Below are positions 12,501-27,500 of a stretch of 64,000 nt of DNA, in pieces. Every line of letters starts with the position of its first letter. The stretch's first letter is position 1. Below the pieces are notes generated by a model. The model had not been told where the DNA came from. It ran no database searches and saw only the letters and a list, made by a program, of their open reading frames with translations. A program made the translations under genes and the position numbers. The stretch comes from Dipetalonema caudispina (Eukaryota; Nematoda; Chromadorea; Rhabditida; Onchocercidae). The stretch lies in NCBI GenBank assembly GCA_013365325.1, contig JABVXV010000212.1, forward strand, positions 47,068 to 111,067, written 5' to 3'.

Positions 12501-15500
12501 TCGAAGATGTCGAATGCAACGAAGGAGATACGGTTAAATTTAAAGCAGTTCTTACCGGTGATCCTACTCCAGATGTAAGTTTTTTTTTTTCTTTTTATTA
12601 ATTCAAGAAAGCAGTTAATTGATTCTTTAGTATTGTAGTATAATATTACAATTGATATATTACATTGAATATAAAATGTTTAACTTATCATAAAATATAA
12701 GATCGATTTGGTGAATCCTTGCAGTTACTTGAAATTTTGAAGTTTTTCTAAATCTCAGCTTTGTTGTTTGCCATTTTTATGTTTACAAGTAGCTCTGTAA
12801 TTATGTCAGGTAATTTGGATGATCAATGGGGTGCCATTGTCTGAATCAGATAAAATTAAATTTATCAGTGAAGATGGGATTTGTATTTTGACAATTACCG
12901 ACGTTTCTAGGCATTTTGATGGTACTGTCACGTGTCAAGTAAGTTATCATTGATATAAATTTTTGGGTAATATCAAGAGAAATGGTCTTAAATTGTGAGA
13001 ATTGAATTGAGAAGACTATGAATCAAGAAATTTATGATGGAAAAAACTTTTCAATAGATATTTCAGAAAAATTATACAAGAATTTCAATTAAAATTTGAC
13101 AAACTTTTTCAGGGTATTAATCGACTTGGCACACAAAATTGTGATGCTCAGTTGAAAATACGGGTACCACCAGCTCCACCAAATTTTGTACGTCCACTTG
13201 AGGATAAAATTACACAGGAGGAAGGAACAGTTGTCTTAGAAACAGAAGTTAGCGGCTTTCCGGATCCAAATGTATCATTTACGATGAAAGGAAAACCGGT
13301 TAGATACTTTTTTATACGATTACTTGCGTAACATTGATCATTGCTCGAAAATTGTTCGCTATCAATCGTCGAATCTTAAGATGTCACTCAAATACATTCA
13401 TCAAAAAAAGTGCTCAATTTAGGTAGCATACTGATTGTTGAAGCAGCTGCTTGAAACATTTTCTTGATGGATGAATTTTTTTAATTTTTCAACTTTGCTA
13501 CAAAAAGTTATAGAGAACTTATATCTTGCAAAAGGTCAATTCTAGACTTGAAATTTGAAATCTGAGATTCTAATTAACTGATTAGCAGGACAAAACTGAA
13601 CGATAAATACTGATTCCTTTCAGATTGTATCCGGTGAAAATGGTATTGAAATTATTAACAGAGGTAATGGATGCTATCGAATTGAAATTTCAAAATCTAG
13701 CATTGAATTACATGATGGTGAACTTGTTTGTACGGCAATCAACGATCATGGACAGGCGGAAAGTAGAGCTCGCATTGTTGTCGAGCCAGTTGAGATGGAT
13801 TCACGTTCTGCGCCTACTTTTGTTAAAGATATTGAAGATCAGGTAAGAGAAAAGATTTCTGATTAGCAAGACTTAATTATATTATCTCCGAAGTAAACTA
13901 AGAATTCCAAATTTGATAAATTATGAAGTTTTCCAACTCAAAAAATTTCAAAATCTTCATTGAGAACATTTTGCAGACCGTTAAATATGGTGAAATGGCC
14001 GTATTCGAAACATCCGTTCGTGGAAATCCAAATCCGGATATTTCTTGGTTTATTAATGACCAGAAAATAGACAACACAGCACATGGAGTACGCATTGAAA
14101 CACAATCAGTTACAGATCATAAACTTATCGTAGACTCAGCTCAATATGCTGGCACCATTTTGTGCAGGTTATTTTGACCTTTTTTTTTTTTTTTTGTTAA
14201 CTCAAAGACCGAATTGTAATCTTTTTTTTGTTAAGCAATACGCATTCAATGTCACTATCAAATTTTTTTTCCGGTAGAATTCAGTTGTTCATGTTTAAAT
14301 TATCAACAAAAAATCTTCCATTTTTCTGGAAAATATTAATTTCAGAGCTGAAAATTCTGTTGGTCGTTATGAGACAAAAGCAAAATTGACTGTAATTTCT
14401 GGTGAAAAGAAAAAGCGTGCACCAGAATTTATTGAAAAATTAGTAGATACAAATGTTCTCGAGGAATCGAATGGTGTTTTCGAAGTTCGTGTTGATGCTG
14501 AGCCTGTAGCTAACTTGAAATGGTTCTTGGGCGATAAGGAGTTGATCGAATCAGAAGTACGTTTTTATTTTATATTTGAAATTATGAAAATTTGATTACT
14601 CTCATATTAATCTTTACAAAAAAAAGAAACAAAGTTTTATATTCAGTTTTGTTCACAAAGTATGAAATTTTAGCGCGTTAAAATTCGTGAATTTGACGGT
14701 AGTTGGAAATTGGAAATCAACAAATTAACAATTGAAGAAAGTGGTATCATTCGTTGCGTAGCAGAAAATTCCGAGGGTAGTTCGGAATCATTGGCAAATT
14801 TGACAGTTAGCAAAAAACCATTCGCACCACAGTTTGAAGATCGTCCTAAGAATGTTACCGTTGAACAAGGCCAAGAGGCTCAATTCCAAGCTTATGCAAT
14901 TGCTGTACCCGAGCCTACATACCAATGGTCCATTGGTGGTCGAAAAATTAAGGAAACTACGGAAGGTGCCAAAGTTGAAACTATCAATGGTATCTCAACA
15001 CTTACAATTGATACTAAAATTTTCGATTCTTCTACTGTTTCCGTAACGGCTACAAATCCCATGGGTATGTTTTAATTACAAATAACAGAATCTTTTGAAT
15101 ATTTAGTATCATTGTGATAGCAGAAGAAAGCAAATAAAGTGTCGTTGATTAAATTTTAGGTGTTGATGAAACTGGCGCTTTGTTAACAGTGCAGGAAAAA
15201 GGAATGAAGGAAGAACGAACAGAAGAAGAATTTAAAGTAATGGATGTAATCGAAATTTGAAATTATATTTTGAATTCAGCTTTTCAACATTTGTTATTTA
15301 GGATGCAAATTGAATGATGAAATTTTTAATGGTTCTTTTTTCTACAGTATTATATTCTTCCAGTAGAGTTCAAAGGAATATTTCTGATTGAAAAATGGAA
15401 ACATCTTCTTGTAATAAGCTTAGCAGTCCCTAAATCTTTATGTCGATATTTATGCTATCATGAAGTGATAAATATAGGTATAACGTTTGCAAAAAAGCAA

Positions 15501-18500
15501 TGAAACATTTATTATTTACTTTGACCCTTTAGATTTAAATTTGATCATAAGATATGCTATCATTTTAATGTTATTTTAGGAAAAAAAATGTAATCAATTT
15601 CTTACTTTAAACAAGCAAGAAATAAATTTTTCCAGGAATCTGAAAGTGTCGCAATAGAACAAATACCACTGATCAAGAAGACACTTTATGATCAAAGTGT
15701 TAAACATGGTGAAATGGCTGATTTTGAGGTATCCATTGAACCAAATGAAGTTATCGCGGAATGGTATTGCAATGGAAAGCAATTGACAGATGAAATGCCA
15801 GGTGTTTTTTTTTTTAAAAAAATTTACCACTTCTATGACTAATTTTAGTAAACTTCAAAAATAAGTTATCTTTGAACTTCCTTTTAGCTGCTTGTAAATT
15901 CCATTGGTATATAAATTTAAGTGCTTAAAAATTTTAAGAAATTTAGTTGTACATATATGGCTAAAATTTCTTTAAAAATATGCATGTAAAATTTAATATT
16001 GAAGAAGTGAAGTCATTTTGCAGGAGTGAAAATTTCTCACCAGAATTTCGATTTTAAATTAACTGTAGATTCGGCTCTATATGCTGGTGTTATTACCTTC
16101 AAGGCTTCAAATAATGCCGGTAAAGCGGAAAGTAGTGCGAATCTAACTGCTATTCAAGAAAAAATCATCCAGAAACCACCAGATTTTTTGAATACACTCA
16201 ATGACATTTCGGTTAAAGAAGGAGATAAAGTGGAAGTTACTATTGAATCTAGCGGTAAAGCTATATTCGAATGGGCGCTAAACGGGAAAACTTTACAGGT
16301 AGAAAATAAAATAATGAAAATTCAATTTTTCAGGTTTGACTTGTAGTTAATTTCGTTCTTTCACTTCATTTACACTACAAACATTGGAGAATAAAGGATT
16401 GAATTTGTAATAAAAATTAGATTTAGTCTAAACTGGAAAAGACAATTGTTCTATAAGTCCGACATTTATTCAAGCAGCTCAAAGATTTCAAACGATTTTT
16501 TTTTCTTTTGAATGTAATTGGAAATAACGATTTTTTAGAGCGGTGTTGAAGGTATCACAATTAAAAATGAAGAAAGTAAGAGTAGTCTGATATTCGATCA
16601 AGTTTTATTGCAACAAGCTGGTAATATCAAGATAACAGCAACAAATGAAGGTGGACAAGCATCTTCGTCTTTCAATATGACTGTCAATGAAAGGGACATT
16701 GCACCTGAAATTATTACAGGTGAATTTGTTGTAATATTTCTCGTTAGATCTTAAATGTCTTATTGTTGGCATATTTGGTAAGGCAAGCAAAAAGGATTTC
16801 AATTTCAAAAGAGTGAAAAATGCTTTAAATACTTATAGATAAAAGTATTATATGTATTATGTCTTAATCACTTATCATTTGCATTTTATCTCAAATTTTC
16901 AACTCTATCATTTGTATTATCTCATTTGGTTCTTACTTCTCTTACTTTCTCAAATAGTTCCAATCATGTAGGACCGAATTCGTTGTCCATCAAGGAGAAT
17001 GATACAGCCGAATTTCGGGTTGAAATAACTGGAAAGCCTAAACCGATAGTAAAATGGCAATTAAATGGACGTGAGTTATCAACATCGGATACAAATATCA
17101 CAATGAAATCGTTCGAAGAAGTTTACATCTTGAAAATAGAAAAAGCAAACGTGAAACACGCCGGTGAAGTGATTGTTACTGCAGAAAATGTAGCTGGTAT
17201 GGTAGGCAAGGAAGTTGTTTTGAAAGTTCGTATTTTTTTTCTTCCTTATTTCAGAAGTTAAGGGAATGTTAGGTATAGATATTTAAATTAATTGCAAACC
17301 TCAAAATTAGGTGTTTTGTTTCAGAGTTTTGTTTCAGATTTTAATTTCGGATTTTAATAAATTAGGTGTTTTGTTTCAGATTTTAATATTCTCATGTTAA
17401 AAAGAGTATTTTTTCCTATTTTGCATTAAAATCGTTAATTTTCCGATTTTAATTTAAAATTCTAAAGTTTAATTTTTCTTAAGGTTGAACCGGATCTGAC
17501 AAAGCCAGTATTCAAAACTCATCTGATTGATCGCAGTGTAAAGGAAGGTGAACCATTACGATGGGATGTTGCTATTGAACGTCCATTTAAAGAAGTTACT
17601 ATTCAATGGTTTCTGAATGGCAAGGAGTTAACAAACAGCGAAAATGTACAAATTATTGACCATGGTATGTGAATATCTCTGTAAAATTTTAATTTTTAAA
17701 AATTTCATAAATTAGCCAAAAGTTAAACATCGAATAATTAGATTTATAAGCTCTAAAGTCAATACTGTGCTAAAGATTTTTATGTAATTGTAAATTTCTA
17801 TTATTTAAAAGCATTAGGAATAAAAATTGTGTTTTCAGGTGAAGGAAAGTATCATATAACCATAAACGAGGCTAAACCAGATATGTCCGGAACATTGATT
17901 GTTAAAGCGACGAATTCCTGTGGAACTAGTGAATCATATGCATCTGTTGAAATCAAGGAAGTAGATCGCAAACCGGAAATTATACGAGCACCACAGGATC
18001 ATACGATTGAGGAAGGTCAAACTGTAAAATTTAGTGCAATTGTTTCTGGAAAACCTCCACCAACTGTAAGTTGGTATATGGATGGAATGAAGTTGGAGAA
18101 TAACGATGAAGTTGGAGTTAAATTCGATGAAACCACTGGAAAGACGTCCATCAAAATTTTCAAAGCAAACTTATCTGATAATGGAAAGAAGGTATTATTT
18201 TGAAATACAGATTTAATGTCCGGCAGATCTCAGGAATTTTGTGGGTGTTAATATTAATGAGACTAACATTTATCCTACTTGTAAAAACTGATATGTTAAT
18301 TTAGATTACAATGAAAGCGGAAAACACAGAAGGTAAAATAGAAGCAAGCTCAATTCTAAGTGTCAGCAAAAAATTGGAACCACCAAGTATTGTAAACGAA
18401 ATGAAGAGCCGTCAGGTAAACGAAGGTGAAACAGTGAATTTCTCGATTAAAGTAACCGGTTATCCAATTCCGGAAGTAGCTTGGTTTAGCAATGGAGAAC

Positions 18501-21500
18501 CAATTATACCTGGCGGGTATGTTCTAGCTTTCTGTTCTTGTTGACTACAATTCATCATCTTTGTTTCTCATTTACTAAAACGAAATTAAGTAACAATTAA
18601 TTTTTATTTTTTCCATAACTTCGCTTAACACAATTAAAGTTAATACTTTAGCTTAGTACAAATAAAATAAATCAATTATAATATAATAATTTTATTGTAA
18701 TAACAATTCCATTTGAACTAATCTAATTACAATATATGATCTCTATCCGCATATATTAATTTAAATTCGAATTTTAGTAACATCAAAATTACTGAAGAAG
18801 ACGGTACGCATACATTAGTGTTCAGTGATGTTTTACCGGAACAAAGCGGTGAAATTTCATGCGAGGCAAGGAATAGCGTGGGATCCAAAAAACAATTGGC
18901 AACATTAGCAGTTAAACTTACCGGAAAAGCACCATTTTTCGAGAAAAATATCGAAGATAAGTTGGTGGTGGAAGGAGAAGAATTAATTATGAGTGCTAAG
19001 CTTGCCGAGGTTACAATTTTAATTACTCTCTAATTTCATTTGTGTCTGTTCAATCAAATTTCTCAATATTTTGTACCATTTTACTGCTTTGGTAATATAT
19101 GTTGAAGATATCTCTAAATCGGTGGTGATCTGTGAATTGCCTCCTAACTTTCAGGTCAAACCTGCTCCCACGATTTCATGGTTGAAAGACGGGAAACCAA
19201 TAGAAGATGCTCGTTTCAAGTTAAGTCGAGAGGAAGATGGAACACTGAAATTGAAAATCGATTCCGTTGAATTAGATGATAAGTCACGGATTACAATACG
19301 AGCTGAGAATCAATTCGGATCGGCTGGTATGTAAATCAATCAAACGATAAGCAAAATTCAATTTGTGTTAGAAGTCCTTTTTGCATTGCAAGTTACAATT
19401 TGCTGTGTTTTGATTACTTCACCTTTGATATTTGATCATTTGAAAAGCTTTAGAAACATTAAAATTAGCTTAAAAGCTATTTGAGAATGCAACATTCAAT
19501 GAATAATTTTCTATTGTTTTTGCTTTAGTTGAAAATATAACGTAGAAAAAGTAACAAACTAAACAGATTTCGAAAAGGTCAAAAATTTAAATCAAATACG
19601 ATTTAAATTTTTGAGTTGCTGATATGATTTTTTTCCTTTGTTTCGATTTGGTACAAATAAAGTTTCCTTTTGAATAAACAGATTGTTCGGCGTCGATTGG
19701 AGTAACTAAGAAACGGCCGATGGCAAAACCAGCCTTCTTATCCGATATACCGGCGACTACGGTCACTGAAGGAGAATCCCTAAATGTTAAAGTTATTATC
19801 ACTGGTGATCCCGTACCATTTACAAAGTGGTACATCAACGATCAGGTATTCTTTTTTTTTTTTGAATTTTCGATCTCGAAAATATATTACACTTAGCTAT
19901 TTAGTTATTGATTAATCTTTTTTTGTTTAAGTATTACTTAATTTTGATCATTAGATGATGTCTCATCCTTTGAATACAGAATACCATGATGTTAAACTTA
20001 TCCTACAGTAACCTGCCTGATGCCAGATTTCCGCGATCTTTTTCTTCCTTCAATTAAATTTGTAAACAAAGCTATATGGAAAATTTTGCGTTGTTAGCTG
20101 AGGAATTTTTGACGTTTTATCCAGTTTTGCTAAATATTCATAAAGGAACTTAAAATTAATTTTGATTTTAATCATGAGATTTCGCAGATTTAAAACTGAT
20201 GAAAATACAACGGTTTATAGCTTGTGGTAGCAACTGAAGATACAGAAATGAAAGAAGAAAATGGTGTATATTCGTTGACAATTCATGGTTGTACCAAAGA
20301 TATGACTGGTACCATTAAATGTGTTGCATACAACAAAGCTGGTGAGGTAACAGCTCAAGGAAATCTTACTGTTTTAACACCAAGACCAGTGGAATTTGAA
20401 ACTTCACTTTGCGATGCTGTATGTCGTGAAGGTGATACACTGAAATTGAAAGCTGTATTAATGGGTGAACCAACTCCACAAGTTTCATGGTTAGTTCAAC
20501 TTTTTACAAAAATTTTTTCAGTAATTGATTTGAAGTTTATTCAATAGAAAAGAAAAAATGAAATTAGAATAAGTTTCCAAAGTGAACATTATAATTAAAG
20601 TGGAAATTCAGGTACGTAAACGGAAGAAAATTGAAAGAATCACAAAATATTAAGATACATGCAGAAAAAGGAACCTATACGGTCACGATCAGAGATATCA
20701 CATGCGATTATTCTGGAAAGGTAATTGTATCGAAAATTCTTTCCAATATTTCCTGAATTCCATTTCAAAATCGATTTTAGAAATTTTTTTTCTCGCAAAA
20801 TGAGTTAAATAATGTCTTTTTATTTTACAAAATTAGGTTGTGTGTGAGGCAGTAAATGAGTATGGTAAGGCAGTCTCAGAAGCATCGCTTTTGGTATTAC
20901 CTCGAGGTGAACCACCAGATTTCATTGAATGGCTCAGTAATGTAAGAGCACGACAAGGTTCACAGGTCACTCATAAGGTAAGCTTATGTATGAAATAAGG
21001 AGAAGATAATTTATTGAGAGAATTAATTTCAGAACTGAGTAAAAATATTTAATAATTGAAATAAATTCTTGTATACTTTCTGATACGGTTGATAAATTAA
21101 AGTAATAAGACAAAAATGACTTATAGTCTATAATTGTTATAATGTTTATGAAAAAGTTAAAATTAATATATTATACTTTCGAACAATATTAGGGAATAAA
21201 TTTTCATGTTGATGTTTGAGTGATAACTCAACGAAATTCAATAGTTTCTTGAAATTTCTTCCAGTTAGATATAACATTCAAATTTCAGGTTGTTTTTACG
21301 GGTGATCCAAAACCAAATCTCACTTGGTATATCAATAATGAAGAGATGAAAAATAGTGATGAAATTGTCATTGTTACGGATGATAATACGTCTACGCTAG
21401 TGATTAAAAATTTTGATCAGGAAAAGCATACCGGTGAAATCATTTGTAAAGCTGAAAATGATGCCGGTGAAGTATCCTGTACAGCTAGCATGGGAGTAAG

Positions 21501-24500
21501 TGATTGCGAAATTCTTAATTAGTAAAATTTCAACCCTAATAACTTTTATAAATTCCAGTATACAAAAACATCCAACTAATAATTTTTTGTATTCCATTGT
21601 CTGGAAAACATCGAGTTGGCTAGGAGTTCAAAAAACTATTCTATTTTTCAACAACGTAATTTTTGCTTTATTAAGTGTTTTAATAAAACAATTTCTAGCC
21701 TTACACCTCAGATGTGTTCTCGGAATCACAGACGGAATCTGAAGCAATGGCCGAAGAAGTGCTCAACTTTGAAGATGGTCCAGAATTTGGTATGTTTATT
21801 CAAATAATTCTTGAAATTCATCTTTATAGTCTGCAAGTTTTAAATTGCACACACTATGCTGCAATAATTTCCCAAAATTTTCATTTTTGCATATTTTTCA
21901 CTTATTTCATTCAAGGAACATTTCATGCAGGTACGGAAATAGATTCCATCGAGGAACTTCAACGTACACCAACACCAATTATGGCACCCAAATTTATTAC
22001 TAAAATCAAGGATACCCGAGCAGCACGTGGACATCAAGCAATCTTTGAATGTGTCGTTCCGGATACCAAAGGCGTTTGTTGCAAATGGTAGGTCTCCAAG
22101 TTCTGATTGCATGATCTTAGCCTGTGATGTATCCCAGTTTCTGAGCTGAATTTGTGTCAAAACTTTGTGTAGAATGAAGTTTTGCAGTATCTTCAGTTAA
22201 TCAATCGCTTATTTCCTCGAAACTTTTAGACCAATTTTTTTAGGTTGAAAGATGGGCGTGAGATAGAACTGATTGCAAGAATTCGTGTACAAACTCGAAC
22301 CATAGAAGGTTATGTAACCAGTGAATTGATCATTGACAATGTCGTACCGGAAGATGCCGGAAAATACACCGTTGTGGTCGAAAATATCGCCGGCAAGGAT
22401 TCTTGTGAAGCAACTCTGAATGTAATCGGTAAGTGTATGCAATACTTAAAGTAAAATAAACGGATGAATATGGTTTTAACATTTTGAAATTTATAACTCG
22501 AATTCCGAAAATTACTTTCAGTTCTTTCCGAAGATTTTTTTTTGCAAGAAGTTTATAATTTTTGTCTTACCAAAAATGAAAGAGGAAATTAGTGTGGCTA
22601 AAAAGTTATGTTGAAAAATCTTAAGAAATGGGTTTTTTTTAGAAACGCTTATGAAACCGGAAACACATGCGCCGGAGTTTGTTGTCGCCATACAAGATAA
22701 AACATGTAATGCAACGGAAAAAGTTGTTTTCGAATGTAAAGTGATCGGTGAGCCTCAACCAACAGTTGCTTGGTTCCATGGACAGGTTCATTTTTTAAGT
22801 TGAAATTAAATAGTTGAAATTGGAATTTTATAAAATTAATTTATTGACAAACGAAATTACTATGAAGTGATCACAGAAATTACTCGTAAAGCGAAATAAT
22901 ATTTTTCAGACTCTCATAGTTGAGGAAACGAGCAAAACGATCATTGAGTCGGAAGGTACTATCCAGCGGTTAGTTATCGTTTCGGCTGATGTTGTTGATC
23001 GAGGACAGTACATATGCTTGGCTGAAAATGCTGAAGGCAAAGCAGAATCTAAAGCAACTCTTACTGTATTAGGTAAGTTCATAAATTTGAATAATGATAG
23101 TGACAATGACAAAGGTCACAACGTAGTCTCGATTACAATGTCCTTTCTGCCTTACATCAAATTAGGCACTATTGCTTCTTTTATTCCATTCCCCTTCAAT
23201 TTCTTTTGTAGACATTGCATTATAAGTAAAAAAATGTATGCCTAAGCATTGAAAATTAATACTAAATTAGAAATTATAATGTAATTTGAGTACTGTAAAT
23301 TAAAGGCCTGACTTTCACAGGCTTGTTTTACAATACATTTTATTCCTCTGGCTTTTCATTACTAGCAACCGCTTTCTATCCATCTACTTTTTTTTCTCAT
23401 TGTTTTCAGCTGAAGCGCCACAATTTACTCGTCACATCAGTTCTAAAGAAGTAAGCATAGGTGAGAAAGTAATTTTGGAATGTTCCGTCAAAGGTTCACC
23501 GCAACCAACAGTACAATTCTTTCGGGAATCCACCCGCATTACTTCTGATTCCGATCATACTATTGAACATGATATTTCTAATGTACATTGGAGATTAGTA
23601 ATTGAGAAAACGGAAGAATCTGACTTCCGGAAGTATCATGCCGTTGCTATCAACTCTGTCGGTATGGCAGAATCAGAGGCAGAAATTAAACAGAAAGAAA
23701 TAAATCGAAAACCAGAACTGACCGGAGTACTAAAGGATCGAAAAGTTACTGAAGGTGATGAAATCATTATGGAGGTGAAATTCTCCGGTATTCCACTACC
23801 AGACGTCAAATGGTTCAAAGATAGCGAGGAAATTGTAGAAGAAAAAGAAAAAATCACAATAATGACCGAAGAAGGCCGTTCTACATTGATCATCAAAAAT
23901 GCAAAACCAGAAGAAGCTGGAAATTATCAGGTTGAACTGATTAATTCGGAAGGTAAAGAGACGTCAAGTGCCAATGTTACTGTAGAATCTGCCGCCATAT
24001 CCCCAAAAATCACAGAAATGCTAAGTGATGTCGAAGTTCATGAACTAGAAACTACCGTAATGAAGATAACTGCAACTGGAGTACCTACGCCTGAGGTACA
24101 ATGGTTCAAAGATGGTACACCGTTGCAAATCGACAGTGAACGAATATTCGTTCAAGAAACCGAAACTAGTGAACATATTTTAACCATTAATCAGGTTCAG
24201 TTGGAAGATGCTGGTGTCTATTCATGTAAAGCATCTAATAAGGTGGGTTCTGAAGAATCTAAAGCAAAATTGGATGTGATAGAAGTTCTACAGGCACCGA
24301 AATTCACCAAAGAGTTGCCCGAAATTATGGTCAAGGAAGTTGAAACTGCTGAACTTGCAGTAACAGTAACGGGAAAACCGACACCAAATGTTTGCTGGAC
24401 CAAGGATGGAATACCGATAAATATCGATAATGTTCACTTTGCAACCAAACAGGATGAAAGTGGTCATCATACCTTGGTAATCAAGCAAGCTAGATTAGAA

Positions 24501-27500
24501 GATGCTGGTATTTACTCTTGCAAAGCTAGCAATAAAGTCGGTGAGGCGGAAATCAAAACTCTATTTGCTGTAGAACAAGAAAATGAAGTACCACAATTTT
24601 CAGAAGGACTGAAGGAACTTTCGATAAAGGAAGGTGAAAAAGGTGAATTGTCAGTAACAGTTGTTGGAAAACCAACACCAGAAGTAGTATGGTATAAAGA
24701 TGGAGTTCCGGTAAACATTGATAACAAGCATATTCTGGAGAAAAAGGATGAAGCGGGGCATTCTACATTACTTATCAAGGAAGCTCGTATAAAAGATACT
24801 GGTGTTTATTCGTGCAAAGCTACCAATATAGTTGGAACTGCTGAAACTAAAGCTCAATTCGCGGTTGAAGAATCTATTGAAGTGCCGAAATTCACTGAAG
24901 GTCTACAAGAACTTTCGGTGCAAGAAAGTGAAACAGCACAACTCGAGGTTACAGTGATTGGAAAACCAGTACCTGAGGTAGTATGGATGAAAGATGGAGT
25001 TCCAATTAGTATTGATAATGAGCATATCATATCGAAGAAAAATGAACAAGGACATCATACGTTGATAGTTAAAGAAGCTCGGCTAGAAGATATGGGTACT
25101 TACTCTTGCAAAGCGGTCAATTTGGCTGGTACTGTGGAAACAGAAGCAAAATTGGCTGTTATTTCGGAATTAACACCACCGTTATTTACTGATGAAATTG
25201 GTGAAATAGAAATAGAAGAAGGTGAAAAAGTTGAACTCAAATGCACCGTTGTTGGTTTACCAAAACCAGAGGTAACTTGGATGAGAAATGGTATTGTGGT
25301 GCAAATCGATAATACTCATTTCTTCAAAAAGGAAGATGAAACTGGAAAGCAAACGTTAATAATTGCTAATATAAATAAGGAAGATTTTGGTACCTATACA
25401 TGTGTTGCTAGCAATTCAGTTGGTACCGCTGAAATTGCTGGTAAAATCAAATTTCCAAAATATGGTTTCGAGAAGATGCGAGAGGAAGAAGTTAAACCAA
25501 TGTTTATCGAACCGTTGGAAGCACACACTGTTAAAGAAGGTGAAACGGTCAGTATTAAATGTCGAGTAAATGAAAATGCAAAAGCTGATATTCTTTGGTA
25601 CTTAGGAGATCAGCCAATTCAACCAAATGAACATTTGATTTTGGAAAAACTTGAAAATGGTATCATAAAACTAACAATTGAAAATGCTACCAAGGAAGAC
25701 ATTGGTATGTATCGATGTGAAGCAGTTAACAAATCTGGAAAAGCAGCAACTGCAGCAAAGCTTAATTTTGCAACCGAAGATATGGAAGAAATGGGCGATG
25801 AGACTGCTTTAATTGGATTCATTCAACCATTGGATGATGTTGTCGCAGTTGATAATTCACCAGCAGAACTGCTGTGTGCTTTAAATGTTAGCAAAAGTGA
25901 TGTTCAGATACAGTGGTCAAAAGATGGTTTAGAAGTGTCGTCACAACGCGTCACTATTGAACAACTTGCTGATGGTACTCAGAAGTTAAAAATTGCAAAA
26001 GTAATCGCAGAAGATGTTGGAACTTATCGATGTACTGCTTCGATTGGTGATTCATCTGCTTGGACCGAAGGAAAACTCAGTATTTTAGGTTCTCACAGTG
26101 GCTTTTACTTCAAACAGTTAACATGGAAGTCTTTTGGGTACTGCTTCTATGGTGCCTGCTGATAAATAGATTTTTTAATCCAAAGATTTGTATTAGTCTA
26201 ACCTTTAATTTTCAATTTTTATACTGCAACTTTGAAGAATTTTTGAAGTGAGTTCAATTTATGAAGCAGTACTTGGAAGGTTTCAGGTACAATTATGATT
26301 CAAGCATGCTCTATCTTCTTTATTCCAAACTTAACAATGATTAAAGACTAATATGCATGCGCTTATGTCCAATGAGATTAAGCCTTTGCCCTATGTCCAA
26401 CAATAAAATTTCACTTAAAAAATTTATATCGGTCAAATAAAGTTAAGATTCGTTTTGACTTAAGATAACACCATTTGCATTCCATCTCGGACAGCTTCGC
26501 TTTTATGCTAACCTGCGCTTTTGCTTTTTTAAGCTTTGCTTTAATCTATTTCAAAATACACTTTAATTTTGTTTACTTTTTCTAACTACAGCTTAATTTC
26601 AGAAACCGTAAAAGAGACAGCACAGGATGAAGGACCACCAGAGTTTACGGAACTTTTGAAATCCTGTACGGTAACTGAAAATGCTGAAGTTATGCTTCAA
26701 TGTAAACTAAAGGGTCTACCGAGACCAACAATATCCTGGATGAAAGATGGCATCAAGGTGGCTTTTCTTAATTAATTTGAAATATACTTCATGTATGTCA
26801 TAATATAAGTTAGGTGACATCGCTATTTGACATAGCCTTAATTTAAGTCTGCAAGTTTTGAGCAGTGTTTAGAAACAAGCAGAATCGAAGAGATATCTAT
26901 GAGAGGGAGTAATCAAAGTTTGATTGTTAGAAACGATTTGAAATAAATAACTTTTAGTTTTTCAATTAGCCAAGTTCTAATCTAAAACTTTGGAAGATAT
27001 TTGTAAAAAAATCAATTTTTTTTTTAGTTGGATCAAAATCATCGTGTGATTACTGAATATCATGAAGACGGTACCATTGTGCTGAAAATTAAGAATGCTA
27101 GGAAAGAGGATAGTGGTGAATATCAATGTAAGGCAATTAATGCACATGGTTCTGCTTGGACTGCCGGACCTGTTCGGGTTACAACCGAATCGGAATTGCG
27201 TCAAGAAGGCGAAGCACCCGATTTTATTGAACCTGTCAAACCTGTTACTGTAAGTTTAAACTTGGGAGAAATGGAAAGATTAGACAAAAAAGAAAAAAAA
27301 AAAGAAAATTCGAGCAAAAAGTTAAACTAAAACAAAGTTTTATTTGGTTTCACAAACCTGAAATTATTTGCATTTTGTTATGATAGTTATTCCTTTGTTC
27401 AGGTCTCTGTTGGTGAAAGAGCAGTATTGGAAGGTAAAGTCATAGGTCAACCAAAACCAGAAATCAAATGGTTCAATGGTGAAAATATGGTAAAAGAAAA

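Noticed and set aside
23636..24778. Long minus-strand ORFs opposite the giant Ig exon
   Set aside because: They are serine-rich antisense shadows of repetitive coding sequence and repeat with the same 294-bp period.
27028..27330. Extension of the Ig30 exon into KKEKKKENSSKKLN
   Set aside because: The GTAAGT donor after 27249 and the in-phase next exon restore the Ig domain; the lysine-rich tail is intron read-through.
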